Assembly: GCA_020698575.1 (NCBI GenBank)
Contig: CM036254.1
Span: forward strand, 2,462,383 to 2,526,382
Length of the DNA stretch: 64,000 nucleotides
Origin: Bostrychus sinensis
Lineage: Eukaryota; Chordata; Actinopteri; Gobiiformes; Eleotridae
Direction: 5' to 3'
This document shows positions 33,307 through 43,865 of the stretch, in pieces. Below the pieces are notes generated by a model, which worked only from the letters and a program-made list of their open reading frames with translations, made no database searches and was not told the origin of the DNA. How positions within the stretch are numbered: the stretch's first letter is position 1; every line of letters begins with the position of its first letter. Position numbers and translations under genes: made by a program.

Positions 33307-33585
33307 CGTTAAAACAGTGATTTCCAACCTGGGGGTCGCCAAAGCTTCAGAGTGGTTTGCAGGGTCCTTTTAAAAAATAGATCAAAGTGATATAAAAGTA
33401 TATCTGTTTATGTTTTTGGTGCTGAAGGAAGAACACTGCCTTTAGGTTTATTCAATTGTAAAGTAGTGCACAGTAAAATTCACACAGTTTTAGTTTTCCT
33501 CAGTCTCAGGGTGGACAGAGGAAGGGGTCGGCGACAAATCCATTTGTAAAAAAAGGGGGAAAATTTGGGAACCGCTGCATTAAAA
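33307..33585. mobile_element. hAT-type MITE with TSD
   Basis: 33315-33577 starts CAGTGATTTCCAACCTGGGG and ends TTTGGGAACCGCTG, inverted counterparts. Flanking octamers CGTTAAAA (33307-33314) and CATTAAAA (33578-33585) match at 7 of 8. It is non-coding and related to the elements at 17882, 31186 and 53105. Confidence 0.82.
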
Positions 33586-33877
33586 TGTGTTTGGTTAAAC
33601 CAGAAGTGACCAAACATGTTTTTTATTGATGGCCACATTCTGAAAAATATGTGTGGAAAAGGGCCGCTCATTAGAAGTGACGTATTCCCATGTGATTTCT
33701 CCTTTAGCTTCAGGGAGCTCCCCACATTTATCAACTCCATATTTTGCATGGAATCATGGAAACTTTTCTTCAGTGCTTTAAACCCAGATTTAATTTTTTT
33801 CCCTACTTTTATGCCAGGTTCACCTCACAGTTAGATGAAGAATTTTAAGTATGACCTGACTTGTCTCTGGGCCCATA
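33586..33877. other. dispersed-repeat-like flank
   Basis: Sequence of the type ACCAAACATGTTTTTTATTG...GGCCCATAGTTTGGAC followed, after the insertion at 33886-34232, by ATCCCTGGGTTACTAC. This suggests an older repeat interrupted by the MITE. Family not identified. Confidence 0.4.
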
Positions 33878-34240
33878 GTTTGGACTAGAGGTGGGAAAAT
33901 AATAATTTTTCTGATGCATCAATTGTTTGTTTAAAACGATTCTGCTAATAATCGGAATTTTGTAAAGACTACAAATTATTAAAGTCGGCTGTGTCCAAAT
34001 AAATCTTATGCTGCTGGGGCTGCAAAGAGTCAGCTCTGGCAAATGTTTTTTAGTTAAAAATTTGTTCTTTAGTTTTAGTTTTTGGAGTAGAAAGTGTTTA
34101 AAATTATGTTTCAGATATAGAATTTACAATTAAAATGAATTATTGTTGAAGAATTAAGGCTGACATGATTCAGAAGGATGTTGAATTGAATCTTGGGAAT
34201 CAAAATCAAAAGCCCTAAGATTCCCACCCCTAGTTTGGAC
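33878..34240. mobile_element. hAT-type MITE (TAGAGGTGGG family), exact TSD, copy 1
   Basis: 33886-34232 starts TAGAGGTGGGAAAATAATAA and ends AAGATTCCCACCCCTA. GTTTGGAC occurs exactly on both sides (33878-33885 and 34233-34240). A second copy with the same interior (GGAATTTTGTAAAGACT, GCAAAGAGTCAGCTCTGGC) is at 45945-46342. Confidence 0.9.
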
Positions 34241-35258
34241 ATCCCTGGGTTACTACAGAAGCTAAAATAATGGAACTTTTTTTTTTAATATCTGTAACTT
34301 GAACCTTTGTAGAGCTGTTGTAATTCCTGGTAAAACTTGTCAAGAATCCTCTGTGTAATCCTGGCAGACAAATCATTTATTTATTGAAAAGCAGTCATTT
34401 TGGGTCATATTTTGGCTGCACTCACAAGACTGAAACTAACAGAGACCCAGACTTTTCACATCCACTCAAACCTAGTTCCTCCGTGTAAATGTTATGGGAA
34501 GAAACTAAAGACAAGACACCGTCCAAAGACACAAAAATGTCCACTATTATCCCCAGAGCTTGGACAGAAATGCGCTGGATATACAGTGAACAATGAACGC
34601 CTTGGTACAGTGTGCGTTGGAATGAGGGACAGCTTGGTTTGTGCGCGCAGGCCTTTATGTTCCTTGTTATTGTCAGATCGCTGTATTCATCTCTGGGTAA
34701 ATATGAGGTGACTGCTGCTGATGACAGACACCGAGAGAGGCGGAGAAGAGGAGGAATGTGTACGAGAAAGGAGGAGGATTTGAGAGAAGGCGTGCGTGTG
34801 TGAGGCCGCAGATACAGAGCATTACCTCACGGCGTGTATCCCCGGGAAGCTTTGGCTTTGGCGCGTCCAAAAGTGAATGGGATTTGTGTGAGGAGCAGCC
34901 TGAAGAACGCCGTGAAGATCACAGATGAGTTAGTGACTGATGAGAGCAAACCCGAGCACATTCACAAAGGGAGGTTTGGAAGAAAATCATGCATATGCAT
35001 ACACTCAACATGACAGCGACAGTCAGAAAATCAATTCAAGTGAAATGTTTTTTTGATGAAAAGTTTGTGTACTCTCCGTGTTGCTGTGGGCTCTCTCCTC
35101 TTCCTCCCACCTTTGTCCAAACACAAACGTGTGCAGGAGAACTGGAGACGCCGAATGTCTGTAATAAATGCTACGTTTACAATGAATGAGTGACTAAACT
35201 TGAAGCGGTCTTTCCATGTTCAACTTTGTCTAAAAGTCGATCTGTGCCGTGACTTCTG
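34241..35258. other. unannotated non-coding sequence
   Basis: 34690-34960 is a higher-GC, complex stretch (CCGCAGATACAGAGCATTACC, GGAAGCTTTGGCTTTGGCGC). It might be regulatory, but I have no firm evidence. A 103-codon frame at 34400-34711 lacks any recognisable domain. Confidence 0.4.
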
Positions 35259-35515
35259 GAGCAGGGTTTGCTAAACTTTTCAGACCGCGACCCGCACATG
35301 AACGTTCCACACGGCTGTAAAATGTGATTGATGCTCGTAATAAGCTTAAGAGGAAAAACATTTAAATGCTGGGTAATATTATTCAGTTGCATGGTTTATT
35401 TTAAAGTTACTTACAGTTTTGACTAATGTATGCTATTTTCTATCAAAACATAATTAAAGTTTCATACATTTTTTTATGATTTCTGGAAATTATCTAGCAA
35501 CTTTGGGAACCCCTA
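35259..35515. mobile_element. hAT-type MITE remnant
   Basis: CAGGGTTTGCTAAACTTTTC near the left end and the inverted GCAACTTTGGGAACCCCT at the right end resemble the TIRs of the CAGTGGTTCTCAAAC family. Flanking octamers do not match, so the boundaries are approximate. Confidence 0.5.
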
Positions 35516-35859
35516 GAGGAGGGGAGGAGTAACAAGCAACCTATGCTGTTGTACGTAGACAGGGTTACTGTCTCTGTGAGTGAATGAAACAGTGAATTGT
35601 CTGTAAGTTTTAGCTCTGCGACTGGTTATTATCCAGAGTGTACCTCGCATAAGGCTGCTGGATAGACTCCAGACAGGGATGAATGAGTGAATGCTGTAAA
35701 ATGGCTGCAGCTGTGTCACTAACAGTAAAGATAACTGTATATTCCATCCTATGACTTACTGTATATGCTTCATTTGTTGGTGGAGTTTCTCACACGGCGA
35801 AGACAAACCGAGCATGACGTAAAGGCGGTAAACAGACTACATGCCGGTGTACTGCTTGA
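35516..35859. other. unannotated sequence with degenerate SINE/L2 tail
   Basis: 35570-35690 (GAGTGAATGAAACAGTGAATTGTCTG, GCTGGATAGACTCCAG, GAATGAGTGAATG) is a decayed copy of the 31663-32004 tail module. Confidence 0.45.
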
Positions 35860-36165
35860 CTAAATGCTGACAAAACATTTTCCCAGCTCATATGAAGTTT
35901 ATAAGTTTAAACTCTTATTAACTGTGCTGCTGTTAGTTTTTTTGGTCCAGAGCAGAACTGCCCCACGTGATCCTGGCCTCTCTGTCCCTCACACACACCA
36001 GCGCATAAACGTGCCTCATAAACTTGTCCTAATGCCCCGCTCAGGGCCTTTAAACTCTTTTATAATCCTAATTAAAGCGAGCGGCCGTTTGTGGAAGTGT
36101 CCAAGTGTGGCCCACACGGCTCTGCTCTGCACTGTAACAGAGACGGGAGAAAAAAACAGCAGTGT
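35860..36165. promoter_or_regulatory. candidate conserved non-coding element 6
   Basis: A complex, repeat-free stretch with CAGCTCATATGAAGTTTATAAG, CGCATAAACGTGCCTCATAAAC and, most strikingly, TTATAATCCTAATTAAAGCG. Frames on both strands (up to 126 codons on plus) lack domains. The texture fits a developmental enhancer. No comparison has been made. Confidence 0.35.
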
Positions 36166-37514
36166 CCATTTTAAAAAACATCTCCACTTAACCCCAAACC
36201 ACAGAGTCAGATTACAGGGCAGGGAATTACTGCACTTATTATGAGACGCACAGAGAGAAAACACACACACACAGCAGGTGACTCAGCTGCGACCAAACCA
36301 GAGGGAGCAGTCAGAGCACATTCAGAAACATTGTGGTTATGTATATAAAGTTTAAACATGCTGCTGTTCCATAGAAAAATAATACTAACTCATGGTAAGG
36401 CCTTTGCGAATGAATGAATGTGCACATCTCTGCAGAGGAGGCAGATGATTTGAAGTGAAAATCCAAAAGGAAGAGAATTAGGAAGAACTGATAGAGATTT
36501 GGTCAATGCACAAAGTGTGAATCCCGAATTCTACTGGGATTTAATGCTTGCGTAATAATAGTAACTTTTGTTTTTACCAGTTCCATCCAGATTTGTCCCT
36601 GTAGCCAAAAGCAAGGGTGTGGCTTGAGTCAAATATAAATAAATAAAGTAGGAAAATATTAACTTAATAAGCTCGTCTAGCCCTGTGGTTCAAAATGTAG
36701 TCACAGTTTAGTTCTGGTTATTACCTGGGAAGGATTTCTGCATTTCTGGCCTATCTTCTATCTGGCCCTTCTTACAAAAACAGAAGTTAATCTATCTGGA
36801 AATAACCAAGATGGCTATGGCTTTTACAGAGTGAATGTAATAACTTCTCTCTGGTGTTTAGGTGCTTTCCTTCATCACCTGTTGGTTCTGCTGAAGTCCT
36901 CGTTGTTGTTCAGTCCTCTGTGGGATTTTTGTCTTCGTCCTGTTTCCATTTTAACAACAGTAAAGTCCCTCTGACGTCCCACGTAACCACCACATTCAAA
37001 CAAACCCACTTTTTCTTTCACAAATCTTTGTACAACTGGCTTCTGCTGCTGTCCCCGCTCACAAATAAGGACAGAGCTGCTCACAATACACAGGATTCTG
37101 GGGCTTTTATGGCAAAAACGGCAAAAATCCACACCCTTTGGTTTCTGTGACTGGTTACTCCGCCCATAGAAATGAAACTACAGCAAAGGGATACCAGACT
37201 CATTTTTGTGTATAGAATAGGAAAAGAGTTAGGGTAGATTTAGGCTCTGTTTAATCCCAAGTATTGTCTTGTTATAGTCTTTGTTTAACCCTTATTTACA
37301 GTAGTTTTTGTGGTACTCTTGTTTGGAAATTAAATACCAGACTGATTCTCTATTTGTAGTGAATGGGTACAGCTTACATTCGCAGTGTCTTGGTATTTTT
37401 TGACTGACTTCAGCTTAAGATTTGGGTCTTGTGATCTGCCGAAGGGCCTGTGTATCAGTTTGTGCTCTTCAGTATGCTTCATGCAACAACAAAATAATGC
37501 AGAATCTTGTCACA
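36166..37514. other. unannotated non-coding sequence
   Basis: Mixed single-copy and AT-rich sequence. Overlapping frames around 36854-37150 lack domains. No exon with flanking splice sites was recognised. Confidence 0.45.
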
Positions 37515-37700
37515 TCTTAGAAAGCCTGGCTTGTGTTTTCCAAATCTTACATCGACGTTGAACACAGCTGGATACCGAGGAGCAGAATCCTGACAGACCT
37601 GTACATAATGAAGCGTGAGGTACAGCTGCTTTGCACAAATTCAGCCGAAAATAGCCGCTTTCAGTTTGGATAAAAGCCCGAGATGATGCTAGTCTGCTTT
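37515..37700. promoter_or_regulatory. candidate conserved non-coding element 7
   Basis: A repeat-free stretch including CCAAATCTTACATCGACG, GTACATAATGAAGCGTGAGG and GCCGAAAATAGCCGCTTTC. Called from texture only. Confidence 0.28.
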
Positions 37701-38053
37701 TTTTATTCTTATGGAAGACAGAGAAATTACAAAAAAAATAAAACAAACAAACAATGCTTCATCGAGCTGCTCTGATTGCACGCGGTGAGTGTTCAGAGAG
37801 CTGTGTTCTGCTGCGGGACGACGAGAGAGCAGTCGATAAGCGCTCGCTCTGTTTGGTGTTTGGAGAGGGGAGGGGGGGCAGCATCGACGGGGCCAGTCTG
37901 TGTGTGGGACCCCCGCTGAGAAACACACTGAGAGAGCGGCCACTGTCTCTGCAGAGGAACGGGGGACAGTGTTAGGAAGGCGGCTGACAGTTTGCCGCAA
38001 CACTGTGGTCTGCTAAATTAAATGTCTCTGCAAACACTGATCCAGCTCGGGAC
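37701..38053. other. unannotated GC-richer sequence
   Basis: No recognisable gene or repeat. Short frames on both strands have no domain. Confidence 0.45.
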
Positions 38054-38165
38054 AGGGTGCAGAGTGGTTAGCCCGCCTTCCTCTGGGAAAGGAGGCTGTG
38101 GGTTTGATTCTTGGGCCGTCCCGCTACGATCGTGTGAGTGAAGTTGCCTCCAAATATCCAGTCCA
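38054..38165 (+). mobile_element. tRNA-derived SINE head fragment
   Basis: GGGTGCAGAGTGGTTAGCCCGC is an A-box-like start and GTGGGTTTGATTCTTGGG about 35 bp downstream is a B-box-like element. Together they resemble a tRNA-derived SINE head. It is too degenerate to be a tRNA gene. Confidence 0.6.
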
Positions 38166-38545
38166 GTCCAATCACAGCGCATTTTATAAGCAAAGTCAGA
38201 TTCTAAAATGCTGCACAAAATTATAAAAACAATAAATAAACACTACTAGTTCCCATTAAAACAATAAAAATAAATACGAGCAAGACATGAAAAAGCAATA
38301 AATAATAACAAAAACCTAAAATAAATAAAAACAATAAAAGACACAGGACCACACAGCTCACGCCGACTTAAAAGCGAGGGAATAAAAGCAGATCTTTAGA
38401 CGAGACTTAAAACATTTGGCTGTGGGGGCCGCTGTGATGTGGGACGGCAGAGTGTTCCAGTTTGGGGCCGACCACAGAGAAGGCCCCGGTCTCCGCTGGG
38501 TTTCAGTCTCGTCTTAGGACCCAGGAGCTGGAGCTGGCCCTCGGA
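38166..38545 (-). mobile_element. LINE C-terminus and 3' UTR
   Basis: On the minus strand 38540-38350 encodes a decayed but readable C-terminal motif. RRPGPSLWSAPNWNTLPSHI is followed by AAPTAKCFKSRLKICFYSLA, as in L2-type LINE polyproteins (...WNSLP...FKSRLKT). An AATAAAA-rich 3' UTR continues to about 38170. The family is shared with the fragment at 10119-10275. Confidence 0.7.
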
Positions 38546-38642
38546 CCTCAGTGAGCGCGAAGAGAAATGAATTAGTTCCAGATATTTTTAAATTCTGTCT
38601 GGTCTGGTCCCACTCTGGTATCACAGACTGCTGTCCACTCCC

Positions 38643-40188
38643 TCTGTCCCGGTCTGATCTGTCCCGGTCTGATCTGTCCCGGTCTGATCTGTCCCGGTCT
38701 GATCTGTCCCGGTCTGGTCTGTCCCGGTCTGGTTTGTCCCGGTCTGATCTGTCCCGGTCTGATCTGTCCCGGTCTGATCTGTCCCGGTCTGGTCTGTCCC
38801 GGTCTGGTCTGTCCCGGTCTGGTCTGTCCCGGTCTGGTTTGTCCCGGTCTGATCTGTCCCGGTCTGATCTGTCCCGGTCTGGTCTGTCCCGGTCTGGTCT
38901 GTCCCGGTCTGGTCTGTCCCGGTCTGGTTTGTCCCGGTCTGGTCTGTCCCGGTCTGGTCTGTCCCGGTCTGGTCTGTCCCGGTCTGGTTTGTCCCGGTCT
39001 GATCTGTCCCGGTCTGATCTGTCCCGGTCTGGTCTGTCCCGGTCTGATCTGTCCCGGTCTGATCTGTCCCGGTCTGGTTTGTCCCGGTCTGATCTGTCCC
39101 GGTCTGGTCTGTCCCGGTCTGATCTGTCCCGGTCTGGTCTGTCCCGGTCTGGTCTGTCCCGGTCTGGTCTGTCCCGGTCTGGTCTGTCCCGGTCTGGTCT
39201 GGTCTGTCCCGGTCTGGTCTGCCCCGGTCTGGTTTGTCCCGGTCTGGTTTGTCCCGGTCTGGTCTGTCCCGGTCTGGTCTGGTCTGTCCCGGTCTGGTCT
39301 GGTCTGCCCCGGTCTGGTCTGTCCCGGTCTGGTCTGTCCCTGTCTGGTCTGCCCCGGTCTGATCTGTCCCGGTCTGGTCTGTCCCGGTCTGGTCTGTCCC
39401 GGTCTGGTCTGTCCCGGTCTGGTCTGTCCCGGTCTGGTCTGGTCTGTCCCGGTCTGGTCTGCCCCGGTCTGGTTTGTCCCGGTCTGGTTTGTCCCGGTCT
39501 GGTCTGTCCCGGTCTGGTCTGGTCTGTCCCGGTCTGGTCTGGTCTGTCCCGGTCTGGTCTGTCCCGGTCTGGTCTGTCCCGGTCTGGTCTGCCCCGGTCT
39601 GGTCTGTCCCGGTCTGGTCTGTCCCGGTCTGGTCTGTCCCGGTCTGGTCTGTCCCGGTCTGGTCTGTCCCGGTCTGGTCTGTCCCGGTCTGGTCTGTCCC
39701 GGTCTGGTCTGTCCCGGTCTGGTCTGTCCCGGTCTGATCTGTCCCGGTCTGATCTGTCCTGGTCTGGTCTGTCCCGGTCTGGTCTGTCCCGGTCTGGTCT
39801 GTCCTGGTCTGTACCGGTCTGATCTGTCCCAGTCTGATCTGTCCCGGTCTGGTCTGTCCCGGTCTGATCTGTCCCGGTCTGGTCTGTCCCGGTCTGGTCT
39901 GTCCCGGTCTGGTCTTTCCCGGTCTGATCTGTCCCGGTCTGGTCTGTCCCGGTCTGGTCTGTCCCGGTCTGATCTGTCCCGGTCTGGTCTGTCCCGGTCT
40001 GATCTGTCCCGGTCTGGTCTGTCCCGGTCTGATCTGTCCCGGTCTGGTCTGTCCCGGTCTGGTCTGTCCCGGTCTGATCTGTCCCGGTCTGGTCTGTCCC
40101 GGTCTGGTCTGTCCCGGTCTGGTCTGTCCCGGTCTGGTCTGTCCCGGTCTGGTCTGTCCCGGTCTGATCTGTCCCGGTCTGGTCTGTC
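38643..40188. repeat. 1.5-kb 15-mer array (GGTCTGRTCTGTCCC)n
   Basis: About 100 tandem 15-bp units, GGTCTGGTCTGTCCC or GGTCTGATCTGTCCC, with occasional 20-bp units that have an extra GGTCT. A 423-codon frame (Leu-Ser-Arg-Ser-Gly/Asp) crosses it and is a repeat artefact. Confidence 0.98.
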
Positions 40189-40197
40189 TCTTCCTCA

Positions 40198-40690
40198 GTC
40201 AGTGGTGGAGGAAGTACTCTATTTCTTAAGTAAAAGTACAGATAAAGGCGTGAAAATTACTCAAGAAAAAGTAAAAGTATCACATGAACAATTCTACTTA
40301 AGTAAAAGTATTAAAGTACTAATTTTAAATGTACTTGTACGTAAAAAAGTAAAAGTATTTTGCAAAGATTTAACAACTAATGTATGTGTTAAATATGAAG
40401 TATTATGATGTAGAGATGATTTGTTGAAATTAACAAACCATTGTTGTTCTTCTGTCTTTATTATTCTGATGTTTCTAAAGGAGTACTACTTTACTGCATC
40501 TGTGATATTTAAGTACTGTGTGTCTACAATGGGAACACACACAAAAAAAAAACCATAATATTGAACAAAACTTAAAATATGTGCTTCAAACCAACTCACG
40601 GAGTAAAAAGTACAGAAGCTTGCTCTAAATTATGTAAAAAGTAAAGTACAGCTACATGAAAACTGTACTTAAAACAACTACTTCCTGGTC
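40198..40690. repeat. TAAGTAAAAGTA-rich dispersed element
   Basis: Starts GTGGTGGAGGAAGTACTC and ends AAAACTGTACTTAAAACAACTACTTCC, with many AAGTAAAAGTA words between. The inverted ends and composition match a common fish non-autonomous DNA transposon type. No clear target-site duplication. Confidence 0.6.
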
Positions 40691-41016
40691 TGTTGTATTC
40701 GGTTTGTTGTATCCCAGTCTTGTATCGCGGTCTGGTGTGTCCTTGTCGGCGCCCCCTGTGGGCTCCTGGTGTAATTGAGCTGATGGAACATGGCTGGAAC
40801 AGAATTAGGGGCCCCTTCTGGACACTGGGACATGTGTCTTAATAGAGTTTGGGATTTGGAGCTGGGCCTGAGGTGTGGAGGATCTGCTTTAATTTACTCT
40901 GATGAAGAGATCTCTGCGGTTAATGCTCTCATGTGATCATTTAATGGACATTTACAGTATTTGTTTTCATTTCTTGTTGTATGAGATGAGCTCTTTATTT
41001 CTTTTTTTTTTTACTG

Positions 41017-41910
41017 CACTGTAAAAAAAAATCTGTAAATTTTACGGTAAAAAATTGGCAGCTGTGGTTGCCAGAATTCTACCGTAAAAACTACGAGGCC
41101 TGTATTTCATTTTACAGTATAATTTTATAACAAATGTTGTTTTTACAGTTTTTGACTTGAGTTTTTATTATTATTTACTGCAAAATAAAGTTATTATCTT
41201 TAAAAAAAAATAGATTAATGTATATTTTAGTTTGTGACTTACGTTTTAATCAACATTTACTGTAAAATTTAAAGTTATCTTTCAAAAAATAGATTAATGT
41301 ATATTTTAGTTTGTGACTTACGTTTTAATCAACATTTACTGTAAAATTTAAAGTTATCTTTCAAAAAAATAGATTAATGTATATTTTAGTTTGTGACTTA
41401 CGTTTTAATCAACATTTACTTTAAAATTTAAAGTTATCTTTCAAAAAAATAGGTTAATGTATATTTTAGTTTGTGACCTACGTTTTAATCAACATTTACT
41501 GTAAAATTTAAAGTTATCTTTCAAAAAAATAGGTTAATGTATATTTTAGTTTGTGACCTACGTTTTAATCAACATTTACTGTAAAATTTAAAGTTATCTT
41601 TCAAAAAAATAGGTTAATGTATATTTTAGTTTGTGACTTACGTTTTAATCAACATTTACTGTAAAATTTAAAGTTATTATCTTTTGAAAAGGTGTTAAAC
41701 TGTAATAAACACAGGACTCAATTTTTTTAACAGTGCTATACTGTATACATTGCAAAAAATAAAACTAAAAAATACAATTTTGCCTTATTTTTAATATTAC
41801 AGTTAATTACCGCAACCAAAACAGTATTTTACTGATATATCAACTACGGTCTTTTACTGTTGAGATTTTACAGATTTTTACCATGAAATCTACAGATATT
41901 TTTTACAGTG
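41017..41910. mobile_element. CACTGTAAAA-type DNA transposon, copy 2
   Basis: The ends are the same as in the 18627-19266 copy. It differs mainly by internal expansion: about six copies of the ~79-bp TTAATGTATATTTTAGTTTG unit at about 41213-41690, against about three in copy 1. Units differ at a few positions (GGTTAATG/GATTAATG, GACTTACG/GACCTACG). Non-coding. Confidence 0.87.
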
Positions 41911-42108
41911 TGTGTGCAGATTTAACACAGAATAGTTCAGTACAACCTTGTGATAACATCAGCAGTGTAACAGCAGGCCCTGGTTTTAGCAAAAAACAAA
42001 AAACAAATGTAAAAATAAGTTGTTTCTCAGACGCTAAACCCTTAAGAGAGAGATCCTACTGAAATGTTTCTCTTCTACAGTGTTTTGTTTTCATGCCGTT
42101 GTTGTTGT
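41911..42108. other. unannotated non-coding sequence
   Basis: Nothing recognised. Confidence 0.5.
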
Positions 42109-42370
42109 GTTGAATGAATGTAGCTCAGATTTGTCCCCTGTATGGAAATGTGTCCTCTGCGTTGGACCCGTCCTTCAGTGTCTCTGTCTCAGGAGCAGAG
42201 GACCAGGTCTGAGCCAGGATCCTGGTCAGGACCTCGCTGGACGATTTGTGCATGTTTCAGGAGAACCCAGAGGAAACCTGCTCAGGCACAGGGAGAACAT
42301 GCAAACTCCACACAGAAGGGCCCCACATGGTCTGGGAATTGAACCCTGGACCTTCATGCTGTCAGGCTGA
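42109..42370. mobile_element. L2-type 3'-end fragment
   Basis: GTCCTCTGCGTTGGACCCGTCC, then AGGAGAACCCAGAGGAAACC, GGGAGAACATGCAAACTCC and GGAATTGAACCCTGGACC match the module order of a very common fish L2/SINE-type repeat as I remember it. Orientation and ends are not resolved. Confidence 0.6.
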
Positions 42371-42553
42371 AGTAGTTTTATGAGACTTGATATAAAGTAT
42401 TTGCACAGCAGTTTTTGTGAAGAGGACGTTTTGTGTTCTGAGATTAATCTGTTTCCAATGAGCAACACTGATGTGGTTGGCTTTATATGACTTAAATTTT
42501 CCATTATTTAGCTCAAATCTAAATTTTCCAAGTACATTTTACTGTCTCTCCAG
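42371..42553. other. unannotated non-coding sequence
   Basis: Nothing recognised. Confidence 0.5.
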
Positions 42554-43333
42554 CTTCCCATGACTTTTTTTTTTTTGTACTTATTTATTTTATTATTAAC
42601 TTATACATTTACACATAAATAACCAAAATAAATCACAAAACAAACAGCTATGACAATAAAGCAATAATGGCAAACAAACCAAAAACGACAAAGGGGTAAA
42701 TCATACAAATCATATACTTAAATGTTTAGAGAGTTTTTTTTTTTTACATTTTTCTGTTGGATTGAACATCTTGTCCCATCAAAAAACAATATTAAAAAAG
42801 CACAACAGGCCCCCTTTAAAAAGGTCCATATATCTCATGGAGAATGTTATTGCTTTTTTATTTTCCATTTTGTTTATGAGTGATCTGTATCTGTCCATCT
42901 CAGTTATGAATTCTTGTATGCGTGGCGTTTTCCTTGCCCATTTACATTTATGAATATAATATTTTGCATGGATAATAAACTGATTAAGGATATATTTAAT
43001 ATTTTGACGAACAGTTTTGCTGTATCCAAACATAACATCTTTTTTTTCAATTTCAATTTTATTTGATAGAGCACGATTAAAAATTTGTTCTATTTTGCAT
43101 CAAAGGTAGCGCGAATCTACACAATCACAAAACAGATGGCAAATTGTTTCGATGTTGGAATTGCAAAAAGTACAAAGTGGGTCAATATCCTTATTGAATT
43201 TATTTAAAAAACCTCAACATGGATATATTCTATGCATTATTTTGAATGAAACTTCCCGCAGTTTATTACCCATGCAATAAACTGTGGTAAGTTTCATTCA
43301 AAATAATGCATAGAATATACTTCCCATGACTTT
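42554..43333 (-). mobile_element. L1-like LINE insertion: 14-bp TSD, poly(A), 5' inversion
   Basis: CTTCCCATGACTTT occurs exactly at 42554-42567 and 43320-43333. Inside, a T-run at 42565-42576 is the poly(A) tail of a minus-strand element. The minus strand 43033-42779 encodes NQFIIHAKYYIHKCKWARK and NKMENKKAITFSM, the C-terminal region of teleost L1-type ORF2. Further upstream, KLREVSFKIMHRIYPC is readable around 43265-43210. The 5' end carries a 44-bp inverted duplication (43224-43267 against 43276-43319, two mismatches). It is strongly 5'-truncated and inactive. Confidence 0.88.
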
Positions 43334-43484
43334 CACACACCTGCTCAGTCATACTCAGACATTCCCAGATGCACAGGAATTAATTTTTCTGTCTCAATTT
43401 AAGCCATGCTGCACTGGCAAAGCTCTAAACCCCATTATTCCATAAACATATTAAAGATTAGAGACCTTGTGAACGTGTGCTTTA
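43334..43484. other. unannotated non-coding sequence
   Basis: Nothing recognised. Confidence 0.5.
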
Positions 43485-43865
43485 GTTTTCCCACAGCAGA
43501 AGATTGTTTTTTAAAGACAAATACATTTTTATCAACCATTTTTGCGTTCCGTCAGCTTTCTCCTTGACTTGCGTGAGCCTGTACAGTTTGTGTTATAGAC
43601 AGTATTTTTGTATTTGTCTCTCCTGACCAGCCGTTTCCGAAGTAAATTATGGATCATTAAAAACGGTGAAGATTATCGCTAATTGTTGCCACCTGCATCT
43701 GCTCCAACCTGTGCATAGATTATTATCAGACTCTGGTTTTATTATGTTCCCTCTTATTCTGATGCACACTGACCGCACTGACTTTACCCACTTTACTCCA
43801 CATTATCTCTCCATTTGACGTTTTAATTATGATTTCACACATTTCTACATCCATCGGTCAGACAG
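43485..43865. promoter_or_regulatory. candidate conserved non-coding element 8
   Basis: One of the most enhancer-like stretches here: GAAGTAAATTATGGATCATT, AAAACGGTGAAGATTATCGC, TAATTGTTGCCACCTGCATC, CATAGATTATTATCAGACTC, GACGTTTTAATTATGATTTC. It is repeat-free, lacks open frames and is dense in homeodomain and bHLH words (CACCTG). The conservation itself is untested. Confidence 0.4.

Noticed and set aside
35864..36244. 126-codon plus-strand frame
   Set aside because: No recognisable domain, no splice sites, and it overlaps a similarly long minus-strand frame. More likely non-coding.
38551..39822. 423-codon Leu-Ser-Arg-Ser-Gly frame
   Set aside because: Translation of the 15-bp tandem array (unit divisible by three). 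No other coding evidence.
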